Shown in pieces: positions 26,922 through 35,978 of a stretch of 64,000 nt of DNA. Within the stretch, counting starts at the first letter, position 1; the number at the start of each line of letters is the position of its first letter. Source of the DNA: Photorhabdus asymbiotica (GTDB lineage: Bacteria > Pseudomonadota > Gammaproteobacteria > Enterobacterales > Enterobacteriaceae); NCBI RefSeq assembly GCF_003634575.1, contig NZ_RBLJ01000002.1:1054001-1118000 (forward strand), given 5' to 3'. The notes under the pieces are model-generated. The model had not been told where the DNA came from and ran no database searches. It was given only the letters and a program-made list of their open reading frames with translations. Position numbers and translations under genes: made by a program.

Positions 26922-28156
26922 ATATAGTCTATATAAACCATTATGCGGGTTCACCGGATCTTGGTATGGAGTTTCGTCCATATCATTTAGGCCAAGAATG
27001 GATTAAATCTGGACACAAAATTACCCTACTCGCAGCCTCTTATTCTCATGTCCGGACAAAACAACCTAAACTGACAGACAATAAAAAAACCACCGAAAAT
27101 ATTAACGGGTTAGAATTTATCTGGTACCCAACCCCAAGCTACAACGGAAATGGATTAGCCAGAGTCAAAAATATCTTCTCTTTTTTACGACAAATTTGGC
27201 TCGACAGTAATAACCTGGTCAAAAAATATCAGCCTGACGTGGTCATTGCATCAAGCACATATCCTATGGATATATGGGTAGCAAAACGTATTGCTCAAAA
27301 AGCTAATGCCAAACTGGTCTTTGAACTGCATGATTTATGGCCTCTTTCCCCCATAGAATTAGGTGGAATGTCACCTAGACATCCATTTATCCAATTATGT
27401 CAACTTGCTGAAAACATGGCTTACAAACATGCCGATATCGTTATTTCCATGCTCCCTAACGTAAAAGAGCATATGCAAGCTCATGGATTAGAGCTTAATA
27501 AATTACATATTATTCCTAATGGAGTGGTTGTAGATGATTGGATGAATCAACGCACGCCATTAAACAGCTTACTGGAAACGTTAATCACAGCTGAAAAAAA
27601 TAAAGGGCACAAAATTGTATGTTATTGCGGCGCTCACGGACGACCAAATGCGTTAGAAAAACTACTCAAAACAGCTTCACTGCTTCATAATAAACCCATT
27701 ACTTTTTTATTGGTTGGCACTGGCTTTGAAAAGGACAATTTAATTAAAGAATCTGAATCACTGGGCATAAATAACATTATATTCTTTGATCCCATTCCAA
27801 AATTCCAAATTCCAACACTACTCAATAAAATTGACATTGCCTATATAGGCTTACAAAAGCAATCATTATTCAGATTTGGCATCAGCCCCAATAAACTGAT
27901 TGATTATATGATGGCGGGTAAACCTATTTTATGTGCGATTGATGCAGGTAATGATCCGGTTTCTGACGCTAATTGCGGCATTACAATTAAATCAGGCAAG
28001 CCCGAAGATATTGCACAGAGCCTATTAAAACTCTGTGAATTATCAACTAACGAATTAAGCCAAATAGGGCAAAGAGGTAAAATTTACGCTTTAGAAAATC
28101 ACGCTTATTCCGTATTAGCAGACAATTTCATAAAGGCAATAATAAATCATGAATAA
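26918..28156 (+). CDS. Glycosyltransferase, GT4 WbuB/WbpJ-like
   Basis: 412 residues. The N-terminal NHYAGSPDLGMEFRPYHLGQ and LVFELHDLWPLSPIELGGMS are characteristic of the WbuB-type family. The C-terminal GISPNKLIDYMMAGKPILCA holds the donor-binding Glu/Asp region. It overlaps wbpI by 4 bp, which is why I link it with transfer of the diacetamido-uronic acid. That link is inference. Its last 8 bp overlap the aminotransferase gene. Confidence 0.82.
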   Translation: MNIVYINHYAGSPDLGMEFRPYHLGQEWIKSGHKITLLAASYSHVRTKQPKLTDNKKTTENINGLEFIWYPTPSYNGNGLARVKNIFSFLRQIWLDSNNLVKKYQPDVVIASSTYPMDIWVAKRIAQKANAKLVFELHDLWPLSPIELGGMSPRHPFIQLCQLAENMAYKHADIVISMLPNVKEHMQAHGLELNKLHIIPNGVVVDDWMNQRTPLNSLLETLITAEKNKGHKIVCYCGAHGRPNALEKLLKTASLLHNKPITFLLVGTGFEKDNLIKESESLGINNIIFFDPIPKFQIPTLLNKIDIAYIGLQKQSLFRFGISPNKLIDYMMAGKPILCAIDAGNDPVSDANCGITIKSGKPEDIAQSLLKLCELSTNELSQIGQRGKIYALENHAYSVLADNFIKAIINHE

Positions 28157-29306
28157 TAAATTCCTTCCTTTTGCATTACCTGAAATTGGACAATCTGAAA
28201 TTGACGAAGTCATTGACTCACTTAAAACCGGCTGGATAACGACCGGCCCTAAAGCCAGAAAATTTGAACACGATTTTGCGCAATACTTGGGTTCTGATGT
28301 TGAAGCCATTGCGGTAAACTCAGCCACAGCTGGATTACATTTAGCGCTGGAAGCTATTGGTATTCAACCGGGTGATGAAGTTATTGTGCCTACTTATACC
28401 TTCACGGCAACCGCCGAAGTTGTCCGTTATCTAGGCGCGCATCCTATTTTTGTTGATTCTTTACCTGACAGCCTAAATATTGATCCAACAGCAATAGAAA
28501 AAGCAATAACCGCCAAAACTAAAGCGATTATGCCGGTACATTTTGCTGGTTTATCCTGCGATATGGATGCAATCATTGCTATCGCCAAGAAATTTAATTT
28601 ACGAATCATTGAAGATGCCGCCCATTCATTCCCAACCCTATATAAGGGAAAGAAAATTGGCACACTTGACACCGATGCAACGGTATTCAGCTTCTACGCC
28701 AACAAGACCATGACGACAGCGGAAGGGGGAATACTCGTATCCAGAAATCCAGACATTATAAAAAGAGCCAAAATCATGCGCCTTCACGGTATCAGTAAAG
28801 ATGCTTTTGATCGATACCAATCTAAAACACCGGCCTGGTATTATGAAGTCATTGAACCGGGTTATAAATATAATATGCCAGATATTTGTGCCGCCATTGG
28901 TATTCATCAATTACAGAAAATAGACGCTTTTCAGAAGAAAAGAGAAGCCATGGCCAAATTTTACGATAATGAATTAAAAGATCTACCAATTACCTTACCC
29001 ACTAAACCTAAAGAACCTAATAGTCAGCACGCCTGGCATTTATACACCATTAGACTCAATGACGGAGTCAAAATATCAAGAGATGACTTTATAATAAAAA
29101 TGGCAGAGAAAAATATCGGCTGTTCTGTCCATTTTATCCCACTACATAAACAGCCAATATGGAAAGATACCTATTCTCTGGACAAAAACAATTTTCCTAT
29201 AGCAGAAGAAAACTTTAAAAGAATTGTATCCATTCCTTTATATACAAAGATGACAAAAGATGATCAGATTTATGTCATTAACACAATTAAAGAGATTCTT
29301 GAATAA
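28149..29306 (+). CDS. wbgX: Aminotransferase for UDP-4-keto-6-deoxy-HexNAc (WbgX-like)
   Basis: 385 residues, DegT/DnrJ PLP family. Features are PALPEIGQSEIDEVIDSLKT-like N-terminus (here ALPEIGQSEIDEVIDSLKTG), VNSATAGLHLALEAIGIQPG, EDAAHSFP and catalytic Lys in FSFYANKTMTTAEGG. Length matches WbgX of Shigella sonnei (384), and the next two genes match WbgY and WbgZ in order. It should convert the 4-keto sugar made by WbgZ to UDP-FucNAc4N, or its gluco isomer as in PglE; the C4 stereochemistry cannot be judged. Confidence 0.85.
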   Translation: MNNKFLPFALPEIGQSEIDEVIDSLKTGWITTGPKARKFEHDFAQYLGSDVEAIAVNSATAGLHLALEAIGIQPGDEVIVPTYTFTATAEVVRYLGAHPIFVDSLPDSLNIDPTAIEKAITAKTKAIMPVHFAGLSCDMDAIIAIAKKFNLRIIEDAAHSFPTLYKGKKIGTLDTDATVFSFYANKTMTTAEGGILVSRNPDIIKRAKIMRLHGISKDAFDRYQSKTPAWYYEVIEPGYKYNMPDICAAIGIHQLQKIDAFQKKREAMAKFYDNELKDLPITLPTKPKEPNSQHAWHLYTIRLNDGVKISRDDFIIKMAEKNIGCSVHFIPLHKQPIWKDTYSLDKNNFPIAEENFKRIVSIPLYTKMTKDDQIYVINTIKEILE

Positions 29307-29918
29307 ATGAAAACAACTTATTCAATTATAAAAAGAATTTTTGATCTAATCTCATCTTCGATTGGGTTAATCATCCTTTCACCTCTTTTAATTGTAATCG
29401 CTACTTGGATAAAAATAGACTCAAAAGGACCTATTTTTTTCCGACAAAAACGCGTAGGACGATATAATCAAAATTTCTATATTCATAAATTTAGGAGCAT
29501 GACTACCGGATCAGAGCAAAAAGGACAACTCACTATCGGTCATGATCTGCGTATTACCAACTCTGGAAAATTTATACGCAAATATAAAATTGATGAATTA
29601 GCTCAACTCATTGATGTTATACAGGGAAAAATGAGTTTAGTCGGGCCAAGACCTGAAGTGCCACAATTTATGGACAAATACCCAGATAACGTTAGAAACA
29701 AAATATTATCAGTAAAACCCGGCATAACCGATTTAGCTTCCATAGAAATGATCGATGAAAACCAAATATTAAGCCAATATCAAGATCCTCATCAAGCTTA
29801 TATCGACATTATTATGCCGATAAAAGCCAAGTATTACCTAGAATATATAGATAAAAAGTCATTTTTCTATGACCTGAAGATTATTTTCAAAACAATTTAC
29901 AAAGTAGTTTTTAGGTAA
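29307..29918 (+). CDS. wbgY: Initiating sugar-1-phosphate transferase (WbgY/PglC-like)
   Basis: 203 residues. One N-terminal hydrophobic re-entrant helix (about 15-35) precedes the PglC-type signature: GPIFFRQKRVGRYNQNFYIH, KFRSM, KIDELAQLIDVIQGKMSLVG and PRPEVPQFMDKYP. It transfers a sugar-1-phosphate, probably FucNAc4N or a bacillosamine-type residue, to undecaprenyl phosphate, starting the repeat unit. It is directly after the aminotransferase (ATG right after the TAA). Short PglC-like enzymes lack the extra domains of WbaP. Confidence 0.88.
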   Translation: MKTTYSIIKRIFDLISSSIGLIILSPLLIVIATWIKIDSKGPIFFRQKRVGRYNQNFYIHKFRSMTTGSEQKGQLTIGHDLRITNSGKFIRKYKIDELAQLIDVIQGKMSLVGPRPEVPQFMDKYPDNVRNKILSVKPGITDLASIEMIDENQILSQYQDPHQAYIDIIMPIKAKYYLEYIDKKSFFYDLKIIFKTIYKVVFR

Positions 29919-29927
29919 TTAACCATT

Positions 29928-31802
29928 ATGAACAAGAGAATGTTTTTCAATCAAGATAGATTAATCAAGACCATCGTTCTCCTCATCGTAGATATATTTA
30001 TCATCAGTATTTCATACTGGCTAAGCATGTGGCTACGCCTTGATAGAGAAGTACCCATCTATAGCTTACAACATTGGTTAACGATTATATTAACCATACC
30101 TCTCACCCTATTTATTTTCTTAAGAATCGGCTTTTATAGATCTATATTAAAATACGTTAACATGAGTATATTGAAATGGGCCATTATTGGCTCATTTCTA
30201 TCTACTCTACTATTGACCGCAATCTCCTTATATCAACAGGCATTTCTGCCAAGAACCGTACCAATTATTTATTTCTCTTTTCTGGTGATATCACTCTGCG
30301 GTACCCGATTTTTATATAGAACACTACGTAATCTATTAAGATATAAAGGAGCTCCCGTTATTATATACGGAGCAGGAGAATCCGGTCGGCAACTTTTACC
30401 CATATTAAGAGAGCATCGAGAATTCAATCCTATTGCTTTTGTTGATGATAATACGAAATTACACGATTTATCTATTCATGGGGTTTATGTCTATTCTCCA
30501 GAAAAAATAACACTTTTAGTAGAGAAATACAACATCAAGAAAATATTATTAGCAATACCTAGCGTATCAATATCCAATAGAAAAAAAATACTTGATCGAT
30601 TACAAAAAGAGCATTGTGAAATACTCACTATCCCAAGCTTCAATGATCTGGTTGAAGGAAAAGCCCAAATAAGCTCACTCAAACGCGTTTCTATTAACGA
30701 TCTACTCGGCAGAGAACAAGTTAACCCATTACAAAATTTACTCAGTAAAAATATTAAGAATAAAAACATCCTCGTTACAGGTGCCGGTGGTTCAATTGGA
30801 TCAGAGTTATGTAGGCAAATCATCACTCAGTCTCCCACGCAGCTGATATTATTTGAATTAACCGAGTACTGCCTTTATGCAATAGAAAAAGAGTTACAAA
30901 AGATAAATTCAGAAAACGATTTGAATATCACTATTATTCCAATTTTAGGTGATATAAAAGATTTAGATAAGATAAACAAAATAATAAATAAATTCAACAT
31001 TAATACAATATACCATGCTGCCGCATATAAACACGTCCCTCTGGTAGAAATGAATACCATAGAGGGGGTGAATAATAATATCTTTGGCACACTTTCACTT
31101 GCCAAAGCAGCAATTAATCAAAAAGTTGATAAATTCGTATTAATTTCTACCGATAAAGCTGTCCGCCCAACCAATACCATGGGAGCGACAAAAAGATTTG
31201 CTGAACTGATACTACAAGCTTTTGCTAAAGAAAACAGCGATACAAAATTCTCAATGGTTCGTTTTGGCAACGTTCTGGGTTCATCCGGTTCCGTGGTACC
31301 CCTATTCGAAAAACAAATAGAAAATGGCGGGCCAATAACCCTAACTCACAAAGATATTACCCGTTACTTCATGACGATCCCAGAAGCTGCCCAGTTAGTT
31401 ATCCAAGCAGGTGCACTCGGCAATAATGGCGATGTTTTTGTTCTCGATATGGGAGAATCAGTAAAAATATACGATCTTGCCCGGAAAATGATCAACCTTT
31501 CCGGACTGACAGTTAAAGATGAAATCAACCCTCACGGTGATATCGAAATCAAAATTACCGGATTAAGGCCCGGTGAAAAGCTTTATGAAGAATTATTAAT
31601 TGGTGATAACGTTTCTGGCACAAGTCATCCGAGAATCATGACCGCCAATGAAGTCTTTCTGACTTGGGATAAATTAAATCCGTTATTAAATAACCTAAAA
31701 GCATCGTGTGAAAATTATGATTTTGAGAATATTAGGAAGATCCTTATTAATGCTCCTATTGATTTTCATCCTAAAGACTACATTTACGACCTTTTAAAAT
31801 AA
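29928..31802 (+). CDS. wbgZ: UDP-GlcNAc 4,6-dehydratase, membrane type (WbgZ/WbpM-like)
   Basis: 624 residues. Four N-terminal membrane spans (about 10-130) are followed by a nucleotide-binding-like domain (IIYGAGESGRQLLPILREHR) and the catalytic SDR domain. That domain has TGAGGSIGSELCRQI, YHAAAYKHVPLVEMN, STDKAVRPTNTMGATKR and MVRFGNVLGSSGSVVPLF. In WbpM enzymes the usual SDR tyrosine is replaced by Met and the active-site Lys is kept (TMGATKR), as here. It makes UDP-4-keto-6-deoxy-GlcNAc for the aminotransferase at 28149. Last gene of cluster 1; a second paralogue ends cluster 2. Confidence 0.92.
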   Translation: MNKRMFFNQDRLIKTIVLLIVDIFIISISYWLSMWLRLDREVPIYSLQHWLTIILTIPLTLFIFLRIGFYRSILKYVNMSILKWAIIGSFLSTLLLTAISLYQQAFLPRTVPIIYFSFLVISLCGTRFLYRTLRNLLRYKGAPVIIYGAGESGRQLLPILREHREFNPIAFVDDNTKLHDLSIHGVYVYSPEKITLLVEKYNIKKILLAIPSVSISNRKKILDRLQKEHCEILTIPSFNDLVEGKAQISSLKRVSINDLLGREQVNPLQNLLSKNIKNKNILVTGAGGSIGSELCRQIITQSPTQLILFELTEYCLYAIEKELQKINSENDLNITIIPILGDIKDLDKINKIINKFNINTIYHAAAYKHVPLVEMNTIEGVNNNIFGTLSLAKAAINQKVDKFVLISTDKAVRPTNTMGATKRFAELILQAFAKENSDTKFSMVRFGNVLGSSGSVVPLFEKQIENGGPITLTHKDITRYFMTIPEAAQLVIQAGALGNNGDVFVLDMGESVKIYDLARKMINLSGLTVKDEINPHGDIEIKITGLRPGEKLYEELLIGDNVSGTSHPRIMTANEVFLTWDKLNPLLNNLKASCENYDFENIRKILINAPIDFHPKDYIYDLLK

Positions 31803-31981
31803 CATCTAAATTTTCCAAATAAGTAATCCTACCACTACGCCTTAAACGGCTCCCTATTGATTTCAGAAGAATAGATGGTAGTTTTCATAAAAAATTTATT
31901 TTTGAAGCAACGTAACTCGGAATATATTAAAGAAAATATTATTCTTTAGAAAAGAAAGAAAATAAAAAATGGTGAAATATA

Positions 31982-32098
31982 TATACCCTATGGATTTCAA
32001 GATGCATCGCGACGGCCAGGGAGCAAATCCCCGGGAGCATATGACCGGGGTGAGTGAGTGCAGCCAACAAAGAGGCAACTTGAAAGATAACGGGTATA
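31982..32098. mobile_element. Palindromic MITE-like intergenic repeat
   Basis: An about 117-bp element with inverted ends TATACCC (31982-31988) and GGGTATA (32092-32098) and inner TTCAAG/CTTGAA arms. The body includes GATGCATCGC, CCCCGGGAGCATATGACCGG and GCAGCCAACAAAGAGGCAAC. I recognise this as a repeat scattered through Photorhabdus/Xenorhabdus and relatives. Other copies I remember have a few extra bases in the middle. It lies in the 353-bp gap (31803-32155) between cluster 1 and the EamA gene. No other feature is seen in the gap. Confidence 0.7.
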
Positions 32099-32155
32099 AA
32101 TTATTGTATTTAACCTCTTAGCACAAACCAACAAATCAACGGAACAGTACCAATA

Positions 32156-33115
32156 ATGGCTATATTCATCGATCGTAAAATAACAGCCAATGCCTATGGA
32201 CTGTCCTCTGGTATCTTCTGGGGGCTAAGCGGCGTACTTTTAGCATTATTATTAGAAGATACCGTTCTCTCCTCCTACCTTCTTATTCCCATTGTACTTG
32301 CTTTTCTGAATGACACGATCTCATGTGGATATATGTTTATATATCTTATAGTCAAAGGAAAATACCAAGCAATACGCCTTATCCCCAAGAACAAGAAAAA
32401 TAGAATAATTGTACTAGCGGCTATATTTGGTGGCCCAATAGGCATGTCTTGCTATATTTTAGCTATTCAATACATTGGCATTAGCTACACAGCAACTATT
32501 TCAGCCACTTATCCTGCTATTGGGGCCTTAACTTCTTTTTTCCTACTTAAAGATCGCATTCACCTTATTGGAATATTAGGACTAATATTAGCCGTTGTAT
32601 GCACTATGATACTCGGTTACTCAGCATCAACTCAGACAATATCTGGTTGGACAGGCTTTCTTTTCGCTTTTATATGTGCACTAGGCTGGAGTTCCGAAGT
32701 TGTTATCAGCTCTTACGGGATGAATAAAGATATACCGGCTGACATTGCTTATTTCATAAGGCAACTATCATCCTCTGTGGGCTATTTAATCATTATCATA
32801 TTATTCGTTCATTCTTTTCCTGGTGTCGTACATATTTTCTCAAACATAGAATTATACTCCTTATTATTCTTCACTTCCCTGATCGCCACACTATCGTACC
32901 TCTTCTACTACAAAGCAATCAGCATGCTTCAGCCTATCCGTGCTATGAGTTTAAATATCACTTATGCTATCTGGGCTGTCATCTTCGCTTGTTTACTGGT
33001 AGATGAATCCATCTCTATCAAGCTATTACTCCTATGTATAGGAGTTTCTACCGGCTCATTCCTAACTACTGTAAATCCACTTAACATCAAAAAATTAATT
33101 TTGACACTTAAATGA
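32156..33115 (+). CDS. EamA/DMT-family membrane transporter
   Basis: 319 residues with ten hydrophobic spans in two repeats, as in drug/metabolite exporters. LSSGIFWGLSGVLLALLLED starts repeat 1 and GWTGFLFAFICALGWSSEVV repeat 2. EamA proteins export metabolites, amino acids or drugs; the substrate here is unknown. It stands alone between the two O-antigen clusters, after the palindromic repeat and before the second JUMPstart, so it may be a passenger of the insertion rather than a polysaccharide gene. No ribosome-binding site of note. Confidence 0.78.
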   Translation: MAIFIDRKITANAYGLSSGIFWGLSGVLLALLLEDTVLSSYLLIPIVLAFLNDTISCGYMFIYLIVKGKYQAIRLIPKNKKNRIIVLAAIFGGPIGMSCYILAIQYIGISYTATISATYPAIGALTSFFLLKDRIHLIGILGLILAVVCTMILGYSASTQTISGWTGFLFAFICALGWSSEVVISSYGMNKDIPADIAYFIRQLSSSVGYLIIIILFVHSFPGVVHIFSNIELYSLLFFTSLIATLSYLFYYKAISMLQPIRAMSLNITYAIWAVIFACLLVDESISIKLLLLCIGVSTGSFLTTVNPLNIKKLILTLK

Positions 33116-33275
33116 ATGCGACTCTATATTGCAACAGTTTAAGTACATTTTAATACTACAACTAAAGAAAACCACTAAACTTACTGTCTATCAATAACAT
33201 AACCTACCCCAATCCCGCTCCCATTTTCTAACATTTAGATAACAATCACTGACAGATTTACCGATACCTCCAAAG

Positions 33276-33437
33276 ATGATGGATTGTAGAATTAGAAATA
33301 TTTATTTTTCTAATCAATATCAATCCTTTGTTATCGGATGGATACAAGAAAAAAGTTACCAATCTAAAAAAACAAATGTAAAGCTGAAATACTCCCTACT
33401 AAACGAATGGAATAGAATAAAACTCTTTGAAAAGTAA
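33276..33437 (+). CDS. Small ORF or gene remnant, unknown
   Basis: A 53-codon frame, MMDCRIRNIYFSNQYQSFVI then GWIQEKSYQ, ending LNEWNRIKLFEK. Composition is plausible for a real C-terminus, but there is no good ribosome-binding site. The frame is open upstream only to about 33240. I recognise no family. It is probably the 3' remnant of a larger gene lost when the clusters were joined; the flanking 33116-33275 and 33438-33466 show nothing else. Confidence 0.3.
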   Translation: MMDCRIRNIYFSNQYQSFVIGWIQEKSYQSKKTNVKLKYSLLNEWNRIKLFEK

Positions 33438-33466
33438 GACATCATAGTATGTTATTAACGAATCTA

Positions 33467-33714
33467 GCTACCACTTCATGGGCGATAATACAGATTTCAG
33501 CTAACCGTATTCTACCAATTAGTTAAACAAGTGGTTTGTTAAGCTTGACCAGACAGAATTTACAGTTTAGTCTCCCCCCAATGAGTTACAAAATCTTATC
33601 CCCCATTACTTTTTGTTAAAGCAGACAAAAGTATTGGAAAATCAATACAGTAGGTAAGATTACCGAATTTTGCAGGCGTTCTGGGAGCCAATAACCTAGT
33701 GCGGTAGCTTTGTT
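33467..33714 (+). repeat. Long direct repeat, copy 2 (cpxA tail remnant plus JUMPstart leader)
   Basis: It begins with the last codons of cpxA (GCTACCACTTCATGG) although no cpxA precedes it. It follows copy 1 (16697-16947) through blocks such as AATACAGATT, TATTCTACAAATT versus TATTCTACCAATT, and TTGGAAAATCAA, to the identical 36 bp at the end. Divergence in the middle implies that the two copies came from different lineages or that the event is old. Confidence 0.85.
33679..33714 (+). promoter_or_regulatory. JUMPstart/ops element of O-antigen cluster 2
   Basis: Identical over 36 bp to the element at 16912-16947, including the ops core GCGGTAGCTTTG (33701-33712). It lies 151 bp upstream of rmlA, so cluster 2 has its own RfaH-type antitermination entry and probably its own promoter in the leader just upstream. 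Confidence 0.85.
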
Positions 33715-33865
33715 TAATGGTATTTAAGCATTAGTTCAGATTTTCCATATATACAAATTCCCTATATTTTAAGAAAAAATCATTAAATAAATTCATTTAA
33801 TGATTATCGTAAAATTAATTTAGATTCAGAAACAATATGAATTATTTGGTCAAATTAAAATTAAT

Positions 33866-34726
33866 ATGAAAGGCATTATCTTAGCCGGTGGCTCCGGCAC
33901 CAGATTATACCCTATAACAATGGGTATATCTAAACAGCTCCTTCCAGTATATGATAAGCCAATGATCTATTATCCATTATCAGTACTGATGCTAGCAGGG
34001 ATCAAAGACATTCTTATTATTACGACTCCTGAAGATCAAATAAGCTTCAAACGCCTTTTGAACCACGGAAATAGCTTAGGAATAAAGATTAGTTACGCAA
34101 CTCAGGATAAACCTGAAGGACTGGCCCAAGCATTCATTATCGGTGAAGATTTCATTGGTGATGATTCAGTTTGTTTAGTTCTAGGAGATAACATCTTCTG
34201 GGGGCAAGCTTTCTCACCAAAACTACAAAAAGCATCTTCCCAAAAGACTGGAGCTACCATCTTCGGTTATCAAGTAAAAGACCCTGAACGTTTTGGAATT
34301 GTTGAATTCGATGATCAGATGAAAGCAATTTCTATTGAAGAAAAACCTAAAAAACCCAAATCTGATTATGCTGTCACCGGTCTTTACTTCTATGACAATC
34401 GAATCGTTGATTTCGCAAAGAAAGTCACGCCATCAGATCGTGGTGAATTAGAAATCACATCAATTAACCAGATGTATCTTGATGATGATTCTCTAAATGT
34501 AGAACTTCTTGGCCGTGGTTTTGCATGGCTGGATACCGGCACCCATGAGAGCTTACTAGAAGCCGCCACCTTTGTTGAAACTATTGAAAAACGCCAAGGG
34601 TTTAAAATTGCTTGCTTAGAAGAGATTGCATACAAAAATAACTGGCTAACAAAAGAAGAGGTCAAAGAGAAAGCCAAATTAATTTCAAAAAATAATTATG
34701 GAAAATATTTATACTCTTTATTGTAA
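33866..34726 (+). CDS. rmlA: Glucose-1-phosphate thymidylyltransferase RmlA
   Basis: 286 residues. The nucleotidyltransferase signature [20 protein letters not shown] is at 6-25 and [16 protein letters not shown] follows. VLGDNIFWG carries a metal-binding Asp, and FGIVEFDDQ and [13 protein letters not shown] are RmlA features. It makes dTDP-glucose. The next step (RmlB, dTDP-glucose 4,6-dehydratase) has no gene in this window and must come from elsewhere, for example the enterobacterial common antigen locus. It starts cluster 2. Confidence 0.95.
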   Translation: MKGIILAGGSGTRLYPITMGISKQLLPVYDKPMIYYPLSVLMLAGIKDILIITTPEDQISFKRLLNHGNSLGIKISYATQDKPEGLAQAFIIGEDFIGDDSVCLVLGDNIFWGQAFSPKLQKASSQKTGATIFGYQVKDPERFGIVEFDDQMKAISIEEKPKKPKSDYAVTGLYFYDNRIVDFAKKVTPSDRGELEITSINQMYLDDDSLNVELLGRGFAWLDTGTHESLLEAATFVETIEKRQGFKIACLEEIAYKNNWLTKEEVKEKAKLISKNNYGKYLYSLL

Positions 34727-34871
34727 TAATTATGACAATCACAATTTTAATAGATTTGTAAAAGACTTAATTTCAATTTTATTCGTTCAATAATAATTAC
34801 GACTCCATCTATTATCTCTAATAGATCCTAAATAGGTGGAACAGCAATAATTCTCAACTAAAGAAGTTATT

Positions 34872-35978
34872 ATGGATAACAAAAGTATACCTGTAACACA
34901 ACCATATTTACCCCCTCTAGAAGAATTCATACCATACTTACAAAAGATTTGGAACAACAAATGGTTAACTAATAATGGTCCATTTCATCAAGAGTTAGAA
35001 AAAGAACTTTGCAAATATCTTAACGTTGAGCATATTTCTTTATTTACTAACGCAACTATTGCACTAGTGACAGCATTACAGGCATTACGAATTAGCGGGG
35101 AAGTTATTACAACACCTTATTCGTTTGTTGCTACAGCACACTCAATCCTCTGGAATAATCTCACACCTGTTTTTGTAGATATAGATCAAAAAACTTTTAA
35201 TCTTGATCCAAAAAAAATCGAAGAAGCAATTACACCTCGTACAACAGCAATAATGCCCGTTCATTGTTACTCTAATCCATGCGATGTTGAAGCAATTCAA
35301 AAAATTGCTGATACATACGGTTTACGTGTTATTTATGATGCAGCTCACGCATTTGGTGTTCAATACAAAGATCAAAGCCTATTGAAATATGGTGATTTAT
35401 CCATATTAAGTTTTCATGCCACAAAAGTATTTAATACATTTGAGGGTGGTGCGATTATTTGTCCTGATGCAAAAACCAAACAAAGAATCGATTACTTGAA
35501 AAATTTTGGTTTTGCAGATGAAATCACCGTCACCGCACCTGGTATTAATGGAAAAATGAGTGAAGTCAATGCTGCATTTGGTTTATTACAATTAAAACAT
35601 ATAGATAATTCAATTTCTCAAAGAAGCAATATCGATTTACGTTATAGAGAAAAACTACAAAACATACAAGGAATCACTATTCCTAAGCTATCTGATTCTG
35701 CAACTAGTAATCATTCATATTTTCCTATTCTAGTTGAAAAAGATTATCCATTAACTCGTGATGAACTATATCAAAAATTAAAAGATAATAATATTTTATC
35801 AAGAAGATACTTCTACCCTCTAATTAGTGATATGCCAATGTATCGTGGTTTACATTCATCATCATCCAATCTCAGCAATGCAAAAGAAGCCTCAGAGAAA
35901 GTTTTATGCTTACCAATATTTACATCTTTAGAAAAAAGTCAGCAGGATATCATTATATCCTTAATTAAGGATATCTAA
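34872..35978 (+). CDS. vioA: dTDP-4-keto-6-deoxyglucose aminotransferase (VioA-like)
   Basis: 368 residues, DegT/DnrJ PLP family. The N-terminus IPVTQPYLPPLEEFIPYLQK and NKWLTNNGPFHQELEKELCK is typical of VioA/WbtI-type enzymes. DAAHAFGVQYKDQSLL and catalytic Lys in SFHATKVFNTFEGG follow. It should make dTDP-Qui4N, with RmlA upstream and acylating enzymes downstream. FdtB/QdtB-type 3-amination is the alternative, but those pathways need a ketoisomerase, which is absent. It abuts wbqC. Confidence 0.82.
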   Translation: MDNKSIPVTQPYLPPLEEFIPYLQKIWNNKWLTNNGPFHQELEKELCKYLNVEHISLFTNATIALVTALQALRISGEVITTPYSFVATAHSILWNNLTPVFVDIDQKTFNLDPKKIEEAITPRTTAIMPVHCYSNPCDVEAIQKIADTYGLRVIYDAAHAFGVQYKDQSLLKYGDLSILSFHATKVFNTFEGGAIICPDAKTKQRIDYLKNFGFADEITVTAPGINGKMSEVNAAFGLLQLKHIDNSISQRSNIDLRYREKLQNIQGITIPKLSDSATSNHSYFPILVEKDYPLTRDELYQKLKDNNILSRRYFYPLISDMPMYRGLHSSSSNLSNAKEASEKVLCLPIFTSLEKSQQDIIISLIKDI

